From: Aquipuribacter hungaricus
Lineage (GTDB): Bacteria; Actinomycetota; Actinomycetes; Actinomycetales; JBBAYJ01
Reading direction: 5' to 3' (one strand)
DNA length: 64,000 bases
NCBI RefSeq assembly: GCF_042663885.1
Contig: NZ_JBHSXV010000001.1
The notes below the pieces were generated by a model, which was given only the letters and a program-made list of their open reading frames with translations, was not told the origin of the DNA and did no database searches. Position numbers and translations under genes: made by a program. Positions 16,595-24,912 of this stretch are shown here, piece after piece. Numbering within the stretch: position 1 is the stretch's first letter; every line of letters begins with the position of its first letter.

Positions 16595-17008
16595 ATGGGC
16601 GAGGACCGGGCGGAGCGTGTGCTGGGCGCCGTCCGCGACGGCTGGCACGGCCTCGCCGGCGGCGACGCGTCGGCCTGCCCCGGCTGCCCGGTCTGCAGCC
16701 TCACCCGGCGGGCCGGCGGGACCGACCCGGTCGCCTCCGCCCACCTGCGCGCCGCGGCGGACCACCTGGCCGCCGCCGGTCGCGAGCTGCTGGCCGGCCT
16801 GGCCCACCTGGGCGACGTCGGCAGCACGGGCAGCAGCAGCGGCGTCCCGGCCGCGGGCGCCGCCGGCGGCACCCAGGCCGCCGCGACGGGGGAGCCGCCC
16901 CGGCCGACCACGACCGCACCGCCCCCGGTGGACCCACCGGGCGGCGACGTCCCCACGTGGACCACGATCCCCGTGAGCACCGGACCCACCGACGAGGAGC
17001 AGGCATGA
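16595..17008 (+). CDS. Conserved hypothetical protein upstream of glkA
   Basis: Encodes 137 residues. A helical segment with CPGCPVCSL (two CxxC-like pairs, about residues 28-35) is followed by an amphipathic helix (about 50-75) and a low-complexity Gly/Ala/Pro/Thr tail. ATG 16595 is favoured over GTG 16541 because AGGAGG lies 5 nt upstream. It overlaps glkA by ATGA. In Streptomyces the gene before glkA (SCO2127, as I recall) has been linked to glucose control; whether this is a true counterpart is uncertain. Confidence 0.6.
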   Translation: MGEDRAERVLGAVRDGWHGLAGGDASACPGCPVCSLTRRAGGTDPVASAHLRAAADHLAAAGRELLAGLAHLGDVGSTGSSSGVPAAGAAGGTQAAATGEPPRPTTTAPPPVDPPGGDVPTWTTIPVSTGPTDEEQA

Positions 17009-17949
17009 GCAGCACCATCGGCGTCGACATCGGCGGCACCAAGATCGCGTTCGGCGTCGTCACCCCCGACGGTGAGGTCCTGGCCCGCACCCGCCGGGAG
17101 ACCACCCCGTCGCGCCCGGACGAGATCGTCGGCGCCGTCGCCGACGGCATCGCCGAGCTGCGCAGCAGCCACGACGTCGTCGCCGTCGGGGTGGCCGCCG
17201 CCGGCTACATCGACTCCGGCCGGTCGATGGTGATGTTCGCCCCGAACCTGGCCTGGCGGGACAACCCCATCAAGGCGCAGGTCGAGGAGCACGTCGACGT
17301 GCCGGTCGTCATCGAGAACGACGCCAACGCGGCGGCGTGGGGCGAGTTCCAGTACGGCGCCGCCCGCGACTTCGACGACATGCTCATGCTCACCGTCGGC
17401 ACCGGGCTGGGCGGCGGCCTGGTCATCAACCGGCGCCTCGTCCGTGGGGCGCACGGCGTCGCGGCCGAGTTCGGGCACGCTCGCGCCGTCCCCGACGGGC
17501 ACCGCTGCGGCTGCGGCAACCGCGGCTGCTGGGAGCAGTACGTCTCCGGCACCGCCCTCACCCGCGAGGCCCGCGAGATGGCCGAGTCCGGCTCCCCGCT
17601 GGCCAACGGGATCCTCGCCCGCGCCGACGGCAAGGTGAAGCGGATCACCGGCCCCCTCGTCACCGCCGCCGCGCAGGACGGCGACCCGATCGCCGTGGAG
17701 CTGCTCGCCGACCAGGGCCGCCAGCTCGGCACCGCGGTGGCCAGCTTCGTCGCCCTCCTGGACCCCGGCGTCGTCGTCATCGGCGGGGGCGTGTCCGAGG
17801 CGGGCGACCTCCTCATCGGCCCGGCCCGCGCGGCCTACGCCCACGAGCTGACCGGCCGCGGGTTCCGGCCCAGCGCGGACATCGTGCTGGCCGAGCTGGG
17901 CAACGAGGCGGGCCTGGTCGGCGCCGCCGACCTGGCGCGCTCGGAGTGA
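17005..17949 (+). CDS. glkA: ROK-family glucokinase
   Basis: Encodes 314 residues. GVDIGGTKIAFGVV is the ATP phosphate loop, ENDANAAAWGEF the catalytic-Asp region, and GTGLGGGLV the second phosphate motif. The zinc site has the ROK pattern (HRCGCGNRGCWEQY), needed for activity. It phosphorylates glucose to glucose-6-phosphate in the cytoplasm. In S. coelicolor glkA also mediates carbon catabolite repression and sits in the same gene neighbourhood. It is translationally coupled to genes on both sides (ATGA upstream, GTGA downstream). Confidence 0.92.
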   Translation: MSSTIGVDIGGTKIAFGVVTPDGEVLARTRRETTPSRPDEIVGAVADGIAELRSSHDVVAVGVAAAGYIDSGRSMVMFAPNLAWRDNPIKAQVEEHVDVPVVIENDANAAAWGEFQYGAARDFDDMLMLTVGTGLGGGLVINRRLVRGAHGVAAEFGHARAVPDGHRCGCGNRGCWEQYVSGTALTREAREMAESGSPLANGILARADGKVKRITGPLVTAAAQDGDPIAVELLADQGRQLGTAVASFVALLDPGVVVIGGGVSEAGDLLIGPARAAYAHELTGRGFRPSADIVLAELGNEAGLVGAADLARSE

Positions 17950-18644
17950 GCACCGCCCCCGCCACCCCGGGTGCCGGCCCGGCCCCCACGGTGCGCGTCC
18001 TCGCCGCGGACGTCGACCGGTTCCGCGGCAGCCGCGCCGGCCTGGTCCGGCTGCTGCGCGACACCGCACCCGACGTCGTGCTGCTGCACCGCGGCCCGGC
18101 GCACCCGCTGGGCGGGCACCGGCTCGGCTCGCTGGCCTCCGACACCGGTCTCGTGGTGGTCGGCGGGGGCCGCCAGGCGGGCGGCGCGGCCGTGCTCACC
18201 TCGCTGCGCGTGGACACCCGCGGCACCACCACCTACCGCGGTCACGGCGGCGGCCTCGTCCTCACCGGCGCCCGCCTCGTCGGCGGGCAGGCCTTCCGGC
18301 TGGCCGTCGTGGACGCGCGCGGCGACGACGCGGACGCGGCGTCGGTGGCCGCGCACCTGCTGGCGCTGCTCGCCGAGGACGGCAGCGGGCTCCCCACCGT
18401 GGTCGCCGGGCCGCTCCCGGGCACCGCGGCGGGGGACACCCTGGCCAGCCGCCTGGTCGACCTCACCCCGGGCGCGACGCCCACGTCCCCGGCCGCCGAC
18501 CCCAAGCGCCGCCTGCTCGGGCTCGTCGGCAGCGACGCGGACGTCCGCCCCGTCCCGCTGCCGGGGGAGCCCGGACGGCGGCCGGTCCTGCTCGCCAAGG
18601 TGCTGGCCTCGCGGCCGACCCTGGTCGAGCTCCGCCTGCCCTAG
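17946..18644 (+). CDS. Endonuclease/exonuclease/phosphatase-like protein, probably inactive
   Basis: Encodes 232 residues. The opening RVLAADVDRFRGSRAGLVRLL followed by APDVVLLH has the layout of an EEP-fold N-terminus, where active enzymes have Asn in the first strand and Glu in the second. Here those positions read Asp and His, so the usual Mg site appears lost. VVAGPLP lacks the GDFN motif. A non-catalytic or diverged role is inferred. It is coupled to glkA by GTGA. Confidence in the fold is moderate. Confidence 0.5.
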   Translation: MSTAPATPGAGPAPTVRVLAADVDRFRGSRAGLVRLLRDTAPDVVLLHRGPAHPLGGHRLGSLASDTGLVVVGGGRQAGGAAVLTSLRVDTRGTTTYRGHGGGLVLTGARLVGGQAFRLAVVDARGDDADAASVAAHLLALLAEDGSGLPTVVAGPLPGTAAGDTLASRLVDLTPGATPTSPAADPKRRLLGLVGSDADVRPVPLPGEPGRRPVLLAKVLASRPTLVELRLP

Positions 18645-18646
18645 GC

Positions 18647-19621
18647 GTGCCCCGGGTGGTCCCGCCGGTCCCCGACCCGGCGCGCCGGTCGCTGCCGCCG
18701 GGCGTGCGGCTCGTCCTGGAGTCCCTGCTCGTGGGGGTCGCCACGGTCGGCGGGGTGGTGCTGGCGCTGCTGCTCACCGACGCCGTCACGGGCCGGCTGC
18801 CCGACGGGGACGTGGCCGAGGTACTCACCGGTGTGGGAGTCGTCCTGGCGTTGGTCGCCGTCGAGCACGGGCTGCCGACGGCCGCGCTCGTCGGCCTCGC
18901 GCTGGTGGTCGTGGTGGTCCCGGTGCTGGCCCTGCGCGGTCGACCGCCGGTCCGTGCCGGGGCCCTGGCCGCGGCCGTCGGCCTGCTCGTGGCGCTCCTC
19001 GTCGTGGCGCAGGTGCTGCCCGGGACGTCCGGGCTGTCTCTCGCCGGTCCCGTGGGCGCGCTCGCGGGCGCCCTGGCGGCCTGGCGGAGCCAGCGCCTCG
19101 TCACCGCCTGGGTGTCGAGGGTCGACCGGGTGGGCACCCCGGACGGGCCGGTCCGGTGCGCGGCGGGGACGCGGACGCCGGGCCAGCTGCTGGGAGACCC
19201 GGCGCTGCTGCCGCGGCGCCTCACCGGACGCCCTTTCGGGAGCCCCTCCGACGACCTGAGGGCGCTCGAGGAGGGGCAGCCCGTCGCGGTGGGCGCGCTC
19301 CGCTCCGCGGGGCCGAGGGCGCGGGCGGGGCTGCTCGTGCTGCACCCGGGGGCGGACGGGCTGCGGGCGGCGTGGCACCCGCACCGTCCGCTGCGCGGGT
19401 ACGGCCCGGCCGAGGACCGCCCCGCCCTGGTGGGGGCACCGGTGGGGTCCGCGCCCGTCCGGTGGCGGCGGCTGCCCCGGACGTTCCGGCCGGTGACGCT
19501 GCTCGTGGCCGGGAGCGCGTGGCAGCTCGCCGTGCAGGCGCCGGACGCCGGGCTGCTGCGGCAGGTGGTCCCGGCCGCACCGCCGCCCCCGACCCCGCCT
19601 ACACCTGTCGCGGAGGCCTGA
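18647..19621 (+). CDS. Integral membrane protein of unknown function
   Basis: Encodes 324 residues. Four hydrophobic helices lie in the first 145 residues (starting near 22, 60, 80 and 105). The C-terminal half is soluble, rich in Arg and Gly, and contains RPFGSPSDDLRALEEG. No enzyme motif recognised. The GTG start lies 2 bp after the preceding stop, so it closes the glkA operon. It converges on the LOR/SDH gene with a 13-bp gap. Confidence 0.6.
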   Translation: MPRVVPPVPDPARRSLPPGVRLVLESLLVGVATVGGVVLALLLTDAVTGRLPDGDVAEVLTGVGVVLALVAVEHGLPTAALVGLALVVVVVPVLALRGRPPVRAGALAAAVGLLVALLVVAQVLPGTSGLSLAGPVGALAGALAAWRSQRLVTAWVSRVDRVGTPDGPVRCAAGTRTPGQLLGDPALLPRRLTGRPFGSPSDDLRALEEGQPVAVGALRSAGPRARAGLLVLHPGADGLRAAWHPHRPLRGYGPAEDRPALVGAPVGSAPVRWRRLPRTFRPVTLLVAGSAWQLAVQAPDAGLLRQVVPAAPPPPTPPTPVAEA

Positions 19622-19634
19622 GGCCCCGGGCCGG

Positions 19635-20897
19635 TCAGGTCTCCGAGCCGGTGAGCTCCCGCGCCAGCGCCGCGCAGAACAGGCCGACGTCGGTGACGAC
19701 CCCCCGGGCCTGCGCGGACCCGCGGTCGGCGAGCTTGGTCACGGTGGCGGGGTTGATGTCGACGCAGACCAGGGGGATGTGGCCGGGCAGGACGTTCCCG
19801 GTCGCCACCCCGTGGAGCATCGTCGCCACGACGATGCAGAAGCCGACGTCGGCCAGCGCCCCGCGCATCGCCCGCTGGCCCTCGATGACGTCGGTGTGGA
19901 CGTCGGGCAGCGGGCCGTCGTCGCGGACGGACCCCACGAGGACGAACTGCTTCCCGCCGGTGACGAGCGCGTGCATGATCCCGCTGGTCACGACCCCCTG
20001 CTCGACCGCGGCGGCGAGCGACCCGGCGCCCCGCACGGCGTTGATGGCCCGCAGGTGGTGCTCGTGGCCGTGCTCGACGCCGCTGCCCGCGGACAGGTCC
20101 ACGCCCAGCGACGTGCCGTACATCGACTGCTCGACGTCGTGGGTGGCGATGGCGTTGCCGCCGAACATCACGTCCACCCAGCCGCCGCGGACGAGGGCGG
20201 CCAGGGACGGGGCCGCGCCGGTGTGGACCACAGCGGGACCCAGCACCCACAGCACCTTCTGCCCGGCCTCCTTGACCGCCCGCATCTGCTCGGCGACCTG
20301 GTGCACGACGAGCGCCTGCGGCTTCTCGCTGGACACCTCGGACTGCATGAACGTGAAGCCGCCCTCGGAGCCCCGGGCCTCGGGCAGGGTGACGCGCACC
20401 CCTGCCGCCCCGCACACGAGCGAGGTGCCGGCGCGGACGTCGCTGACCGGGACCGTGCGGACCGAGCGCACCCCGCCGTCCTCGTCGAGCGTGACGGCGA
20501 TGCCGCAGTCCATCTCGGGGTTCTCCACGTCGACCCAGCTCTCGCCGACGCGCACCGACGTGGGCAGGTTGGTCGTGGCGTAGAAGTCGGCCGGGAAGAC
20601 GCCGTCGCGCTCGACGGGCACCAGCCGTGCCGGCTCGACCTCTACGAGGTTGGCGCCGTGGGTGTGCAGGCGCATGACGACGGAGTCCAGGGTGCGCGCG
20701 TCGGGCGCGCTCACGGCGAGGCGGACGGTGCTGGTGTCGCCGGCGTCCTTGCCGACGTCGAACCGCACCACCTCGTAGTCGCCGCCGAGGGCGCGCACGT
20801 CGTCCAGGACGAGGGTGAACAGGCCGGTGTCCAGGACGTGCCCGGTCAGCTCGACGATCTCGCGGGGGCCGTGCGGTGCGGGTGCGGACGTGGTCAT
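19635..20897 (-). CDS. LOR/SDH-family protein (TIGR00300-like), candidate ornithine cyclodeaminase
   Basis: Encodes 420 residues. The N-terminal domain (GHVLDTGLFTLVLDDVRALGG, then VRFDVGKDAGDTS) matches the lysine-oxoglutarate reductase/saccharopine dehydrogenase 'LOR' domain. The C-terminal Rossmann region includes LGPAVVHTGA, FGGNAIATHDVE and VVATMLHGVATGN. Stand-alone archaeal members (MMP1218 of Methanococcus) and the C-terminal half of cyanobacterial AgrE/ArgZ convert ornithine to proline with NAD. An ornithine cyclodeaminase activity is therefore plausible but not certain. The ATG start is 4 nt beyond the stop of the next minus-strand gene, so it may be an operon end. Confidence 0.72.
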   Translation of the reverse strand: MTTSAPAPHGPREIVELTGHVLDTGLFTLVLDDVRALGGDYEVVRFDVGKDAGDTSTVRLAVSAPDARTLDSVVMRLHTHGANLVEVEPARLVPVERDGVFPADFYATTNLPTSVRVGESWVDVENPEMDCGIAVTLDEDGGVRSVRTVPVSDVRAGTSLVCGAAGVRVTLPEARGSEGGFTFMQSEVSSEKPQALVVHQVAEQMRAVKEAGQKVLWVLGPAVVHTGAAPSLAALVRGGWVDVMFGGNAIATHDVEQSMYGTSLGVDLSAGSGVEHGHEHHLRAINAVRGAGSLAAAVEQGVVTSGIMHALVTGGKQFVLVGSVRDDGPLPDVHTDVIEGQRAMRGALADVGFCIVVATMLHGVATGNVLPGHIPLVCVDINPATVTKLADRGSAQARGVVTDVGLFCAALARELTGSET

Positions 20898-20900
20898 GCG

Positions 20901-21638
20901 TCACACGATGGCACCGTCACCACCGTCCTCGCGGTCCCGGGTGCGCGGCAGCCGCCACACCAGGTAGCCGAAGCCCGCGACGATGGCGACGACGACGGAG
21001 CCGACCAGCCACGACGGCGCCTCGTCCCACAGCACGGCGAAGAGGATGAGGGCCAGCGGCCCCAGCAGGACCGCGCCCCAGGCCAGCCGGCCGGGCAGGT
21101 CCGGCCGGGGGAAGGGCGGCGGCTCCTCGGGCACGAAGCGGTGGGTCTCGCGGTCGACGGCGGCGTCGACCTCGGCCTCGGCGCGGGCCTCGCGCTCGCG
21201 CCGGGCCTGCCGCTCCTCGTGTGCCGCCAGCTCCTCGCGTGCGGCCTGCTCGTAGCGCAGGGCCCAGTCCGTGGCGGCGTCCTCGCCGTGCTCCGGGACG
21301 CGCGCGGCCCGGCCCCGGGCCGCGTCCTCGGCCCGGTGCAGCGACGTGCCGGACGAGCGGCCCGGGCCCGGCGCGCCGGCGTCGGTGCCGTCGCCGCGGG
21401 AGGAGTCGGCGTCCTCCGCCGTGCCGTCAGACCTCTCGCCCGTGCGCCCCTCACCCGTGCGCCCCTCGCCCGTGCGCCCCTCGCCCGTGCGCCCAGCGCC
21501 GTCGCCCCGGTCGTCGACGACCCGCGGGGGCGCGGGCTCCCCGTCGTGGAAGTGGGCGACGATGTCGGCGAAGCGGGCGTCGACGTCCAGCGGGTGCTCC
21601 CCGCCGTCGGTGCCGCGGCTGGCGTCCGGGCCGCTCAT
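20901..21638 (-). CDS. Membrane protein with long charged cytoplasmic N-terminus
   Basis: Encodes 245 residues. Residues 1-150 are acidic, Arg- and Gly-rich and include four GEGRT pentapeptide repeats, then an Ala/Glu/Arg-rich helix (about 130-160) with coiled-coil character. Two hydrophobic helices near the C-terminus (about 180-200 and 207-227) end in a short basic tail. No family recognised with confidence. The ATG overlaps the stop of the upstream esterase gene (ATGA). Confidence 0.6.
   Translation of the reverse strand: MSGPDASRGTDGGEHPLDVDARFADIVAHFHDGEPAPPRVVDDRGDGAGRTGEGRTGEGRTGEGRTGERSDGTAEDADSSRGDGTDAGAPGPGRSSGTSLHRAEDAARGRAARVPEHGEDAATDWALRYEQAAREELAAHEERQARREREARAEAEVDAAVDRETHRFVPEEPPPFPRPDLPGRLAWGAVLLGPLALILFAVLWDEAPSWLVGSVVVAIVAGFGYLVWRLPRTRDREDGGDGAIV
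21436..21495 (-). repeat. Four tandem 15-bp units in the membrane protein gene
   Basis: Units differ by one or two bases and encode GEGRT. A within-gene microsatellite likely to vary in copy number. Confidence 0.75.
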
Positions 21639-22393
21639 GCCGGCACCGGCGCCGTGACCCGGCCGACGAAGGCCAGCGAGCGCTCGTGGATGGTCGGCGC
21701 GTCGTGGTCCAGCGTGGCCACGTGGTAGGAGTCGGCGAGCACGACGTCGGTGACGTCGGAGGACGACACCCCGGCCAGCACGGCCGCCGAGGACGACGGC
21801 GGCACCACGTGGTCCTGCGGGCTGTGCAGGAGCAGCAGCGGCGCGCCCACCCTGGGCAGGTCCGCCCTCACGGTGCCCAGCAGCCCCGTGAACGACGCGG
21901 CGGCGTGCAGCGGGGTGCGGTCGTAGGCCAGCTCGACGGGACCCTCCTTGCGGACGTCGTTCCCGATGCCGGGGAACGACCCGACGAGGTGGCGCAGGAC
22001 GGGCAGCAGCACGAGGCGGCGGTCCTCGAGCAGGACGGCCGGGTTGACGAGCACGAGGCCCTCGAGCAGGTCGGGGTGCTCCTGCGCCAGGCGCAGCGCG
22101 AGCGCCCCGCCCATGGACAGCCCGCCGACGACCACGCGGTGCCCGGAGGCGACGAGGCCGAGCAGCTCGCGCTCGGCGACGGCGTACCAGTCTGGCCACC
22201 GGGTCAGGTTGAGCTCCTGCCACGTGGTGCCGTGGCCGGGCAGGCGCGGCAGGCGCACCGTGAGCCCCGCCGCGGCGTGGTGCTCGGCCCAGTCGCGCAA
22301 CGACTGCGGCGAGCCCGTGAAGCCGTGCAGCAGGAGGACGGCGACGTCGCCGCCGTCTGCCTGGAACGGCTCTGCTCCGGGGAGGATCGGCAC
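21635..22393 (-). CDS. Alpha/beta hydrolase, Est30-like carboxylesterase
   Basis: Encodes 252 residues. LLLHGFTGSPQSL holds the oxyanion-hole strand, GGLSMGGALAL the nucleophile Ser elbow (GxSxG), SPQDHVVP the acid, and DSYHVATLD the catalytic His. This is the thermostable carboxylesterase/monoacylglycerol lipase branch (Est30 type). It hydrolyses short-chain esters or monoglycerides in the cytoplasm. GTG 22393 is chosen because the family begins with ILPGAEPF and because GAGGAT, a -10-like hexamer, is 5 nt upstream; ATG 22429 is the alternative. Confidence 0.85.
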   Translation of the reverse strand: MPILPGAEPFQADGGDVAVLLLHGFTGSPQSLRDWAEHHAAAGLTVRLPRLPGHGTTWQELNLTRWPDWYAVAERELLGLVASGHRVVVGGLSMGGALALRLAQEHPDLLEGLVLVNPAVLLEDRRLVLLPVLRHLVGSFPGIGNDVRKEGPVELAYDRTPLHAAASFTGLLGTVRADLPRVGAPLLLLHSPQDHVVPPSSSAAVLAGVSSSDVTDVVLADSYHVATLDHDAPTIHERSLAFVGRVTAPVPA

Positions 22394-22439
22394 ACGCCAT
22401 CCTCGCACGGGCGGGGTCCCCGCGACCATGAGACCGGGC

Positions 22440-22516
22440 AGGTCGTGGGCAGGTCGCCGGAAGGTCGCCGGAAGGTCGCCGGGAGCTCGCCGGGAGGTCG
22501 CAGGAAGGTCGCCGGA
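22440..22516. repeat. Seven tandem 11-bp repeats between esterase and plsC promoters
   Basis: Units start every 11 bp from 22440 with consensus AGGTCGCCGGA; the first is the most diverged. The array lies in the intergenic gap between divergent genes, one unit per helical turn. Confidence 0.8.
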
Positions 22517-22555
22517 GGTCCCCGCCGGGAGGCCAGGTGTGACAGCATCCGCCGG

Positions 22556-23533
22556 ATGACGGTGTGGTTCTACTGGGCGGTGAAGACCGTCCTCGGTCCG
22601 GTGCTGCGGTCGCTGTTCCGGCCGTGGGTCCGTGGCGGGGAGCACGTCCCGACCACCGGCGGCGCCATCCTCGCCTCCAACCACCTGTCGTTCTCCGACT
22701 CGATCTTCCTGCCGCTCATGCTCAAGCGGCGCGTGACCTTCCTCGCCAAGGCGGAGTACTTCACCGGCACGGGCGTCAAGGGCCGCGCCAAGGCGCTGTT
22801 CTTCCGCGGCGTCGGCCAGCTGCCCGTGGACCGCAGCGGCGGCAAGGCGAGCGAGGCCGCCCTGCGCTCGGGCCTGCGCGTGCTGCGCCGCGGCGACCTG
22901 CTCGGGATCTACCCCGAGGGGACGCGCTCGCCGGACGCCCGCCTGTACCGCGGCAAGACCGGCGTGGCGAAGATGGCCCTGGACAGCCGGGTGCCCGTCA
23001 TCCCGGTGGCGATGATCGGCACCGACAAGGTGCAGCCGATCGGGCGGAAGCTGCCGAGCATCCACCGGGTCGGGATCATCATCGGCCGCCCGCTCGACTT
23101 CTCCCGCTACGACGGGATGGCCGACGACCGCCACGTCCTGCGCTCGGTCACCGACGAGATCATGTACGAGCTCATGCGGCTGTCCGGCCAGGAGTACGTC
23201 GACGAGTACGCCGCGGTCGCCAAGGAGCGGATCGCCGCGGAGAAGCGCGCACGCGTCGTCGGCGACGTCCTGGGCACCGTGGAGCGGCTCACCGGGCGCG
23301 ACACCTCGCGCCTGTCGGAGCGCCTGTTCGGCGACGACCTGTCCCCGGGCGACTACACGGGGCAGCCGGACCCGGACGAGGTCCCCGCACCCGCCCCGGT
23401 CGAGGACCCCGCCCCCGAGGACGCCGCCGTGACCGTCGTCGAGGACGACGCGGCGGCCGACCGTGCGCTGGCGGACGACCGCGCGCTGCCGGACGGGCCG
23501 GCCGGGCACCGCGCGCCGGACGTCCCCGCCTGA
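22556..23533 (+). CDS. Lysophospholipid acyltransferase family protein (PlsC-like)
   Basis: Encodes 325 residues. NHLSFSD supplies the HX4D catalytic motif (about residue 42), GVGQLPVDRSGG the second block, YPEGTRS the acyl-acceptor motif, and VPVIPVAMIG the fourth. An N-terminal hydrophobic segment anchors it to the inner leaflet. It acylates lysophosphatidic acid or a related acceptor in phospholipid synthesis. The C-terminal 80 residues are an acidic, Ala/Pro/Asp-rich tail not needed for the fold. Rv2182c is the likely mycobacterial counterpart by position. CAGCAT 7 nt before ATG 22556 may be the -10. Confidence 0.9.
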   Translation: MTVWFYWAVKTVLGPVLRSLFRPWVRGGEHVPTTGGAILASNHLSFSDSIFLPLMLKRRVTFLAKAEYFTGTGVKGRAKALFFRGVGQLPVDRSGGKASEAALRSGLRVLRRGDLLGIYPEGTRSPDARLYRGKTGVAKMALDSRVPVIPVAMIGTDKVQPIGRKLPSIHRVGIIIGRPLDFSRYDGMADDRHVLRSVTDEIMYELMRLSGQEYVDEYAAVAKERIAAEKRARVVGDVLGTVERLTGRDTSRLSERLFGDDLSPGDYTGQPDPDEVPAPAPVEDPAPEDAAVTVVEDDAAADRALADDRALPDGPAGHRAPDVPA

Positions 23534-23577
23534 GGGCCCAGCAGCCGGACCGCGCCCGAGGGGTCCCCGGACCGGCC

Positions 23578-23583
23578 TACCCT
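23578..23583 (+). promoter_or_regulatory. Predicted -10 element of the DAHP synthase gene
   Basis: TACCCT, exactly 6 nt before GTG 23590. Confidence 0.6.
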
Positions 23584-23589
23584 GGGTCG

Positions 23590-24912
23590 GTGACCCTGAC
23601 CTGGCCCGACGACCTGGTGGCCGCCCAGCAGCCGTCCTGGGGCGGTACCGACGCCCTCTCCGCCGCGACCGCGGAGCTGCTCACCTACCCGCCGCTGGTG
23701 TTCGCCGGCGAGTGCGACAACCTGCGCGAGCGCCTCGCCGCCGCGGCCCGGGGCGAGGCGTTCCTGCTCCAGGGCGGCGACTGCGCCGAGACCTTCGCCG
23801 ACGCCACCGCCGACGCGATCCGCCGCCGCGTGAAGACCATCCTCCAGATGGCGGTCGTGCTCATGTACGGCGGCGGCCTGCCCGTGGTGAAGATGGGCCG
23901 CATGGCGGGGCAGTTCGCCAAGCCCCGCAGCAACGACACCGAGACCCGCGAGGGCGTGACGCTGCCGGCCTACCGGGGCGACGCCGTGAACGCCTACGAG
24001 TTCACCGAGGCCGCGCGTGCCCACGACCCGCAGCGGCTGGTCCGGGCGTACCACACGGCCGCCTCGACGCTGAACCTCATCCGCGCCTTCACCACCGGCG
24101 GGTTCGCCGACCTGCGCCAGGTGCACGAGTGGAACCGCGGCTTCACCAGCAACCCGGCCAACGCCCGCTACGAGGTCGTCGCCCGCGAGATCGACAAGGC
24201 GATGCGCTTCATGGCCGCGTGCGGCGCGGACTTCGACGCGCTGCGGGGCGTGGAGTTCTTCGCCAGCCACGAGGCGCTGCTGCTGGACTACGAGCGGGCC
24301 CTCACCCGCACCGACTCCCGCACCGGCCTGCCCTACGCCACGTCGGCGCACTTCGTCTGGGTCGGCGAGCGGACGCGCGAGCTCGACGGCGCGCACATCG
24401 AGCTGGCCGCGCGGGTGCAGAACCCGGTCGGCGTCAGGCTCGGCCCGAAGACCAGCCCGGACGACGCCCTCGCGCTCATCGACCGGCTCGACCCGGACCG
24501 CACCCCGGGCCGGCTGACGTTCATCACGCGGATGGGCGCCGGCAAGATCCGCGACGTGCTGCCCGCCGTGGTCGAGAAGGTCCGCTCCTCCGGCGCGCAG
24601 CCGCTGTGGATCACCGACCCGATGCACGGCAACACCTTCGAGTCGGCGAGCGGCTACAAGACCCGCCGCTTCGACGACGTCATCGACGAGGTGCGCGGCT
24701 TCTTCGAGGTGCACCGCGCCCTCGGCACCGTGCCCGGCGGGCTGCACGTGGAGCTCACCGGCGACGACGTCACCGAGTGCATCGGCGGCTCGGACGAGAT
24801 CTCCGACGCCGCGCTCGCCACCCGGTACGAGTCGGTCTGCGACCCCCGCCTCAACCACCAGCAGAGCCTGGAGATGGCGTTCCTCGTCGCCGAGATGCTC
24901 GGCCAGCGGTGA
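23590..24912 (+). CDS. aroG: Class II DAHP synthase (3-deoxy-7-phosphoheptulonate synthase)
   Basis: Encodes 440 residues, the plant-like AroA-II type. Visible family blocks are LLQGGDCAETF (phosphoenolpyruvate/metal site with the conserved Cys), KMGRMAGQFAKPRS, GLPYATSAHFVWVGERTR, KTSPDDALALID, ITRMGAGKIR and WITDPMHGNT. It condenses PEP and erythrose-4-phosphate as the first step of aromatic amino acid synthesis. M. tuberculosis aroG (Rv2178c) has the same neighbourhood near pknL. GTG 23590 appears leaderless. The stop overlaps the next gene's GTG (GTGA). Confidence 0.95.
   Translation: MTLTWPDDLVAAQQPSWGGTDALSAATAELLTYPPLVFAGECDNLRERLAAAARGEAFLLQGGDCAETFADATADAIRRRVKTILQMAVVLMYGGGLPVVKMGRMAGQFAKPRSNDTETREGVTLPAYRGDAVNAYEFTEAARAHDPQRLVRAYHTAASTLNLIRAFTTGGFADLRQVHEWNRGFTSNPANARYEVVAREIDKAMRFMAACGADFDALRGVEFFASHEALLLDYERALTRTDSRTGLPYATSAHFVWVGERTRELDGAHIELAARVQNPVGVRLGPKTSPDDALALIDRLDPDRTPGRLTFITRMGAGKIRDVLPAVVEKVRSSGAQPLWITDPMHGNTFESASGYKTRRFDDVIDEVRGFFEVHRALGTVPGGLHVELTGDDVTECIGGSDEISDAALATRYESVCDPRLNHQQSLEMAFLVAEMLGQR

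Noticed and set aside
21436..21495. 15-bp tandem repeats as a regulatory iteron array
   Set aside because: They are in frame inside a coding region and encode GEGRT, so protein repeat expansion explains them.
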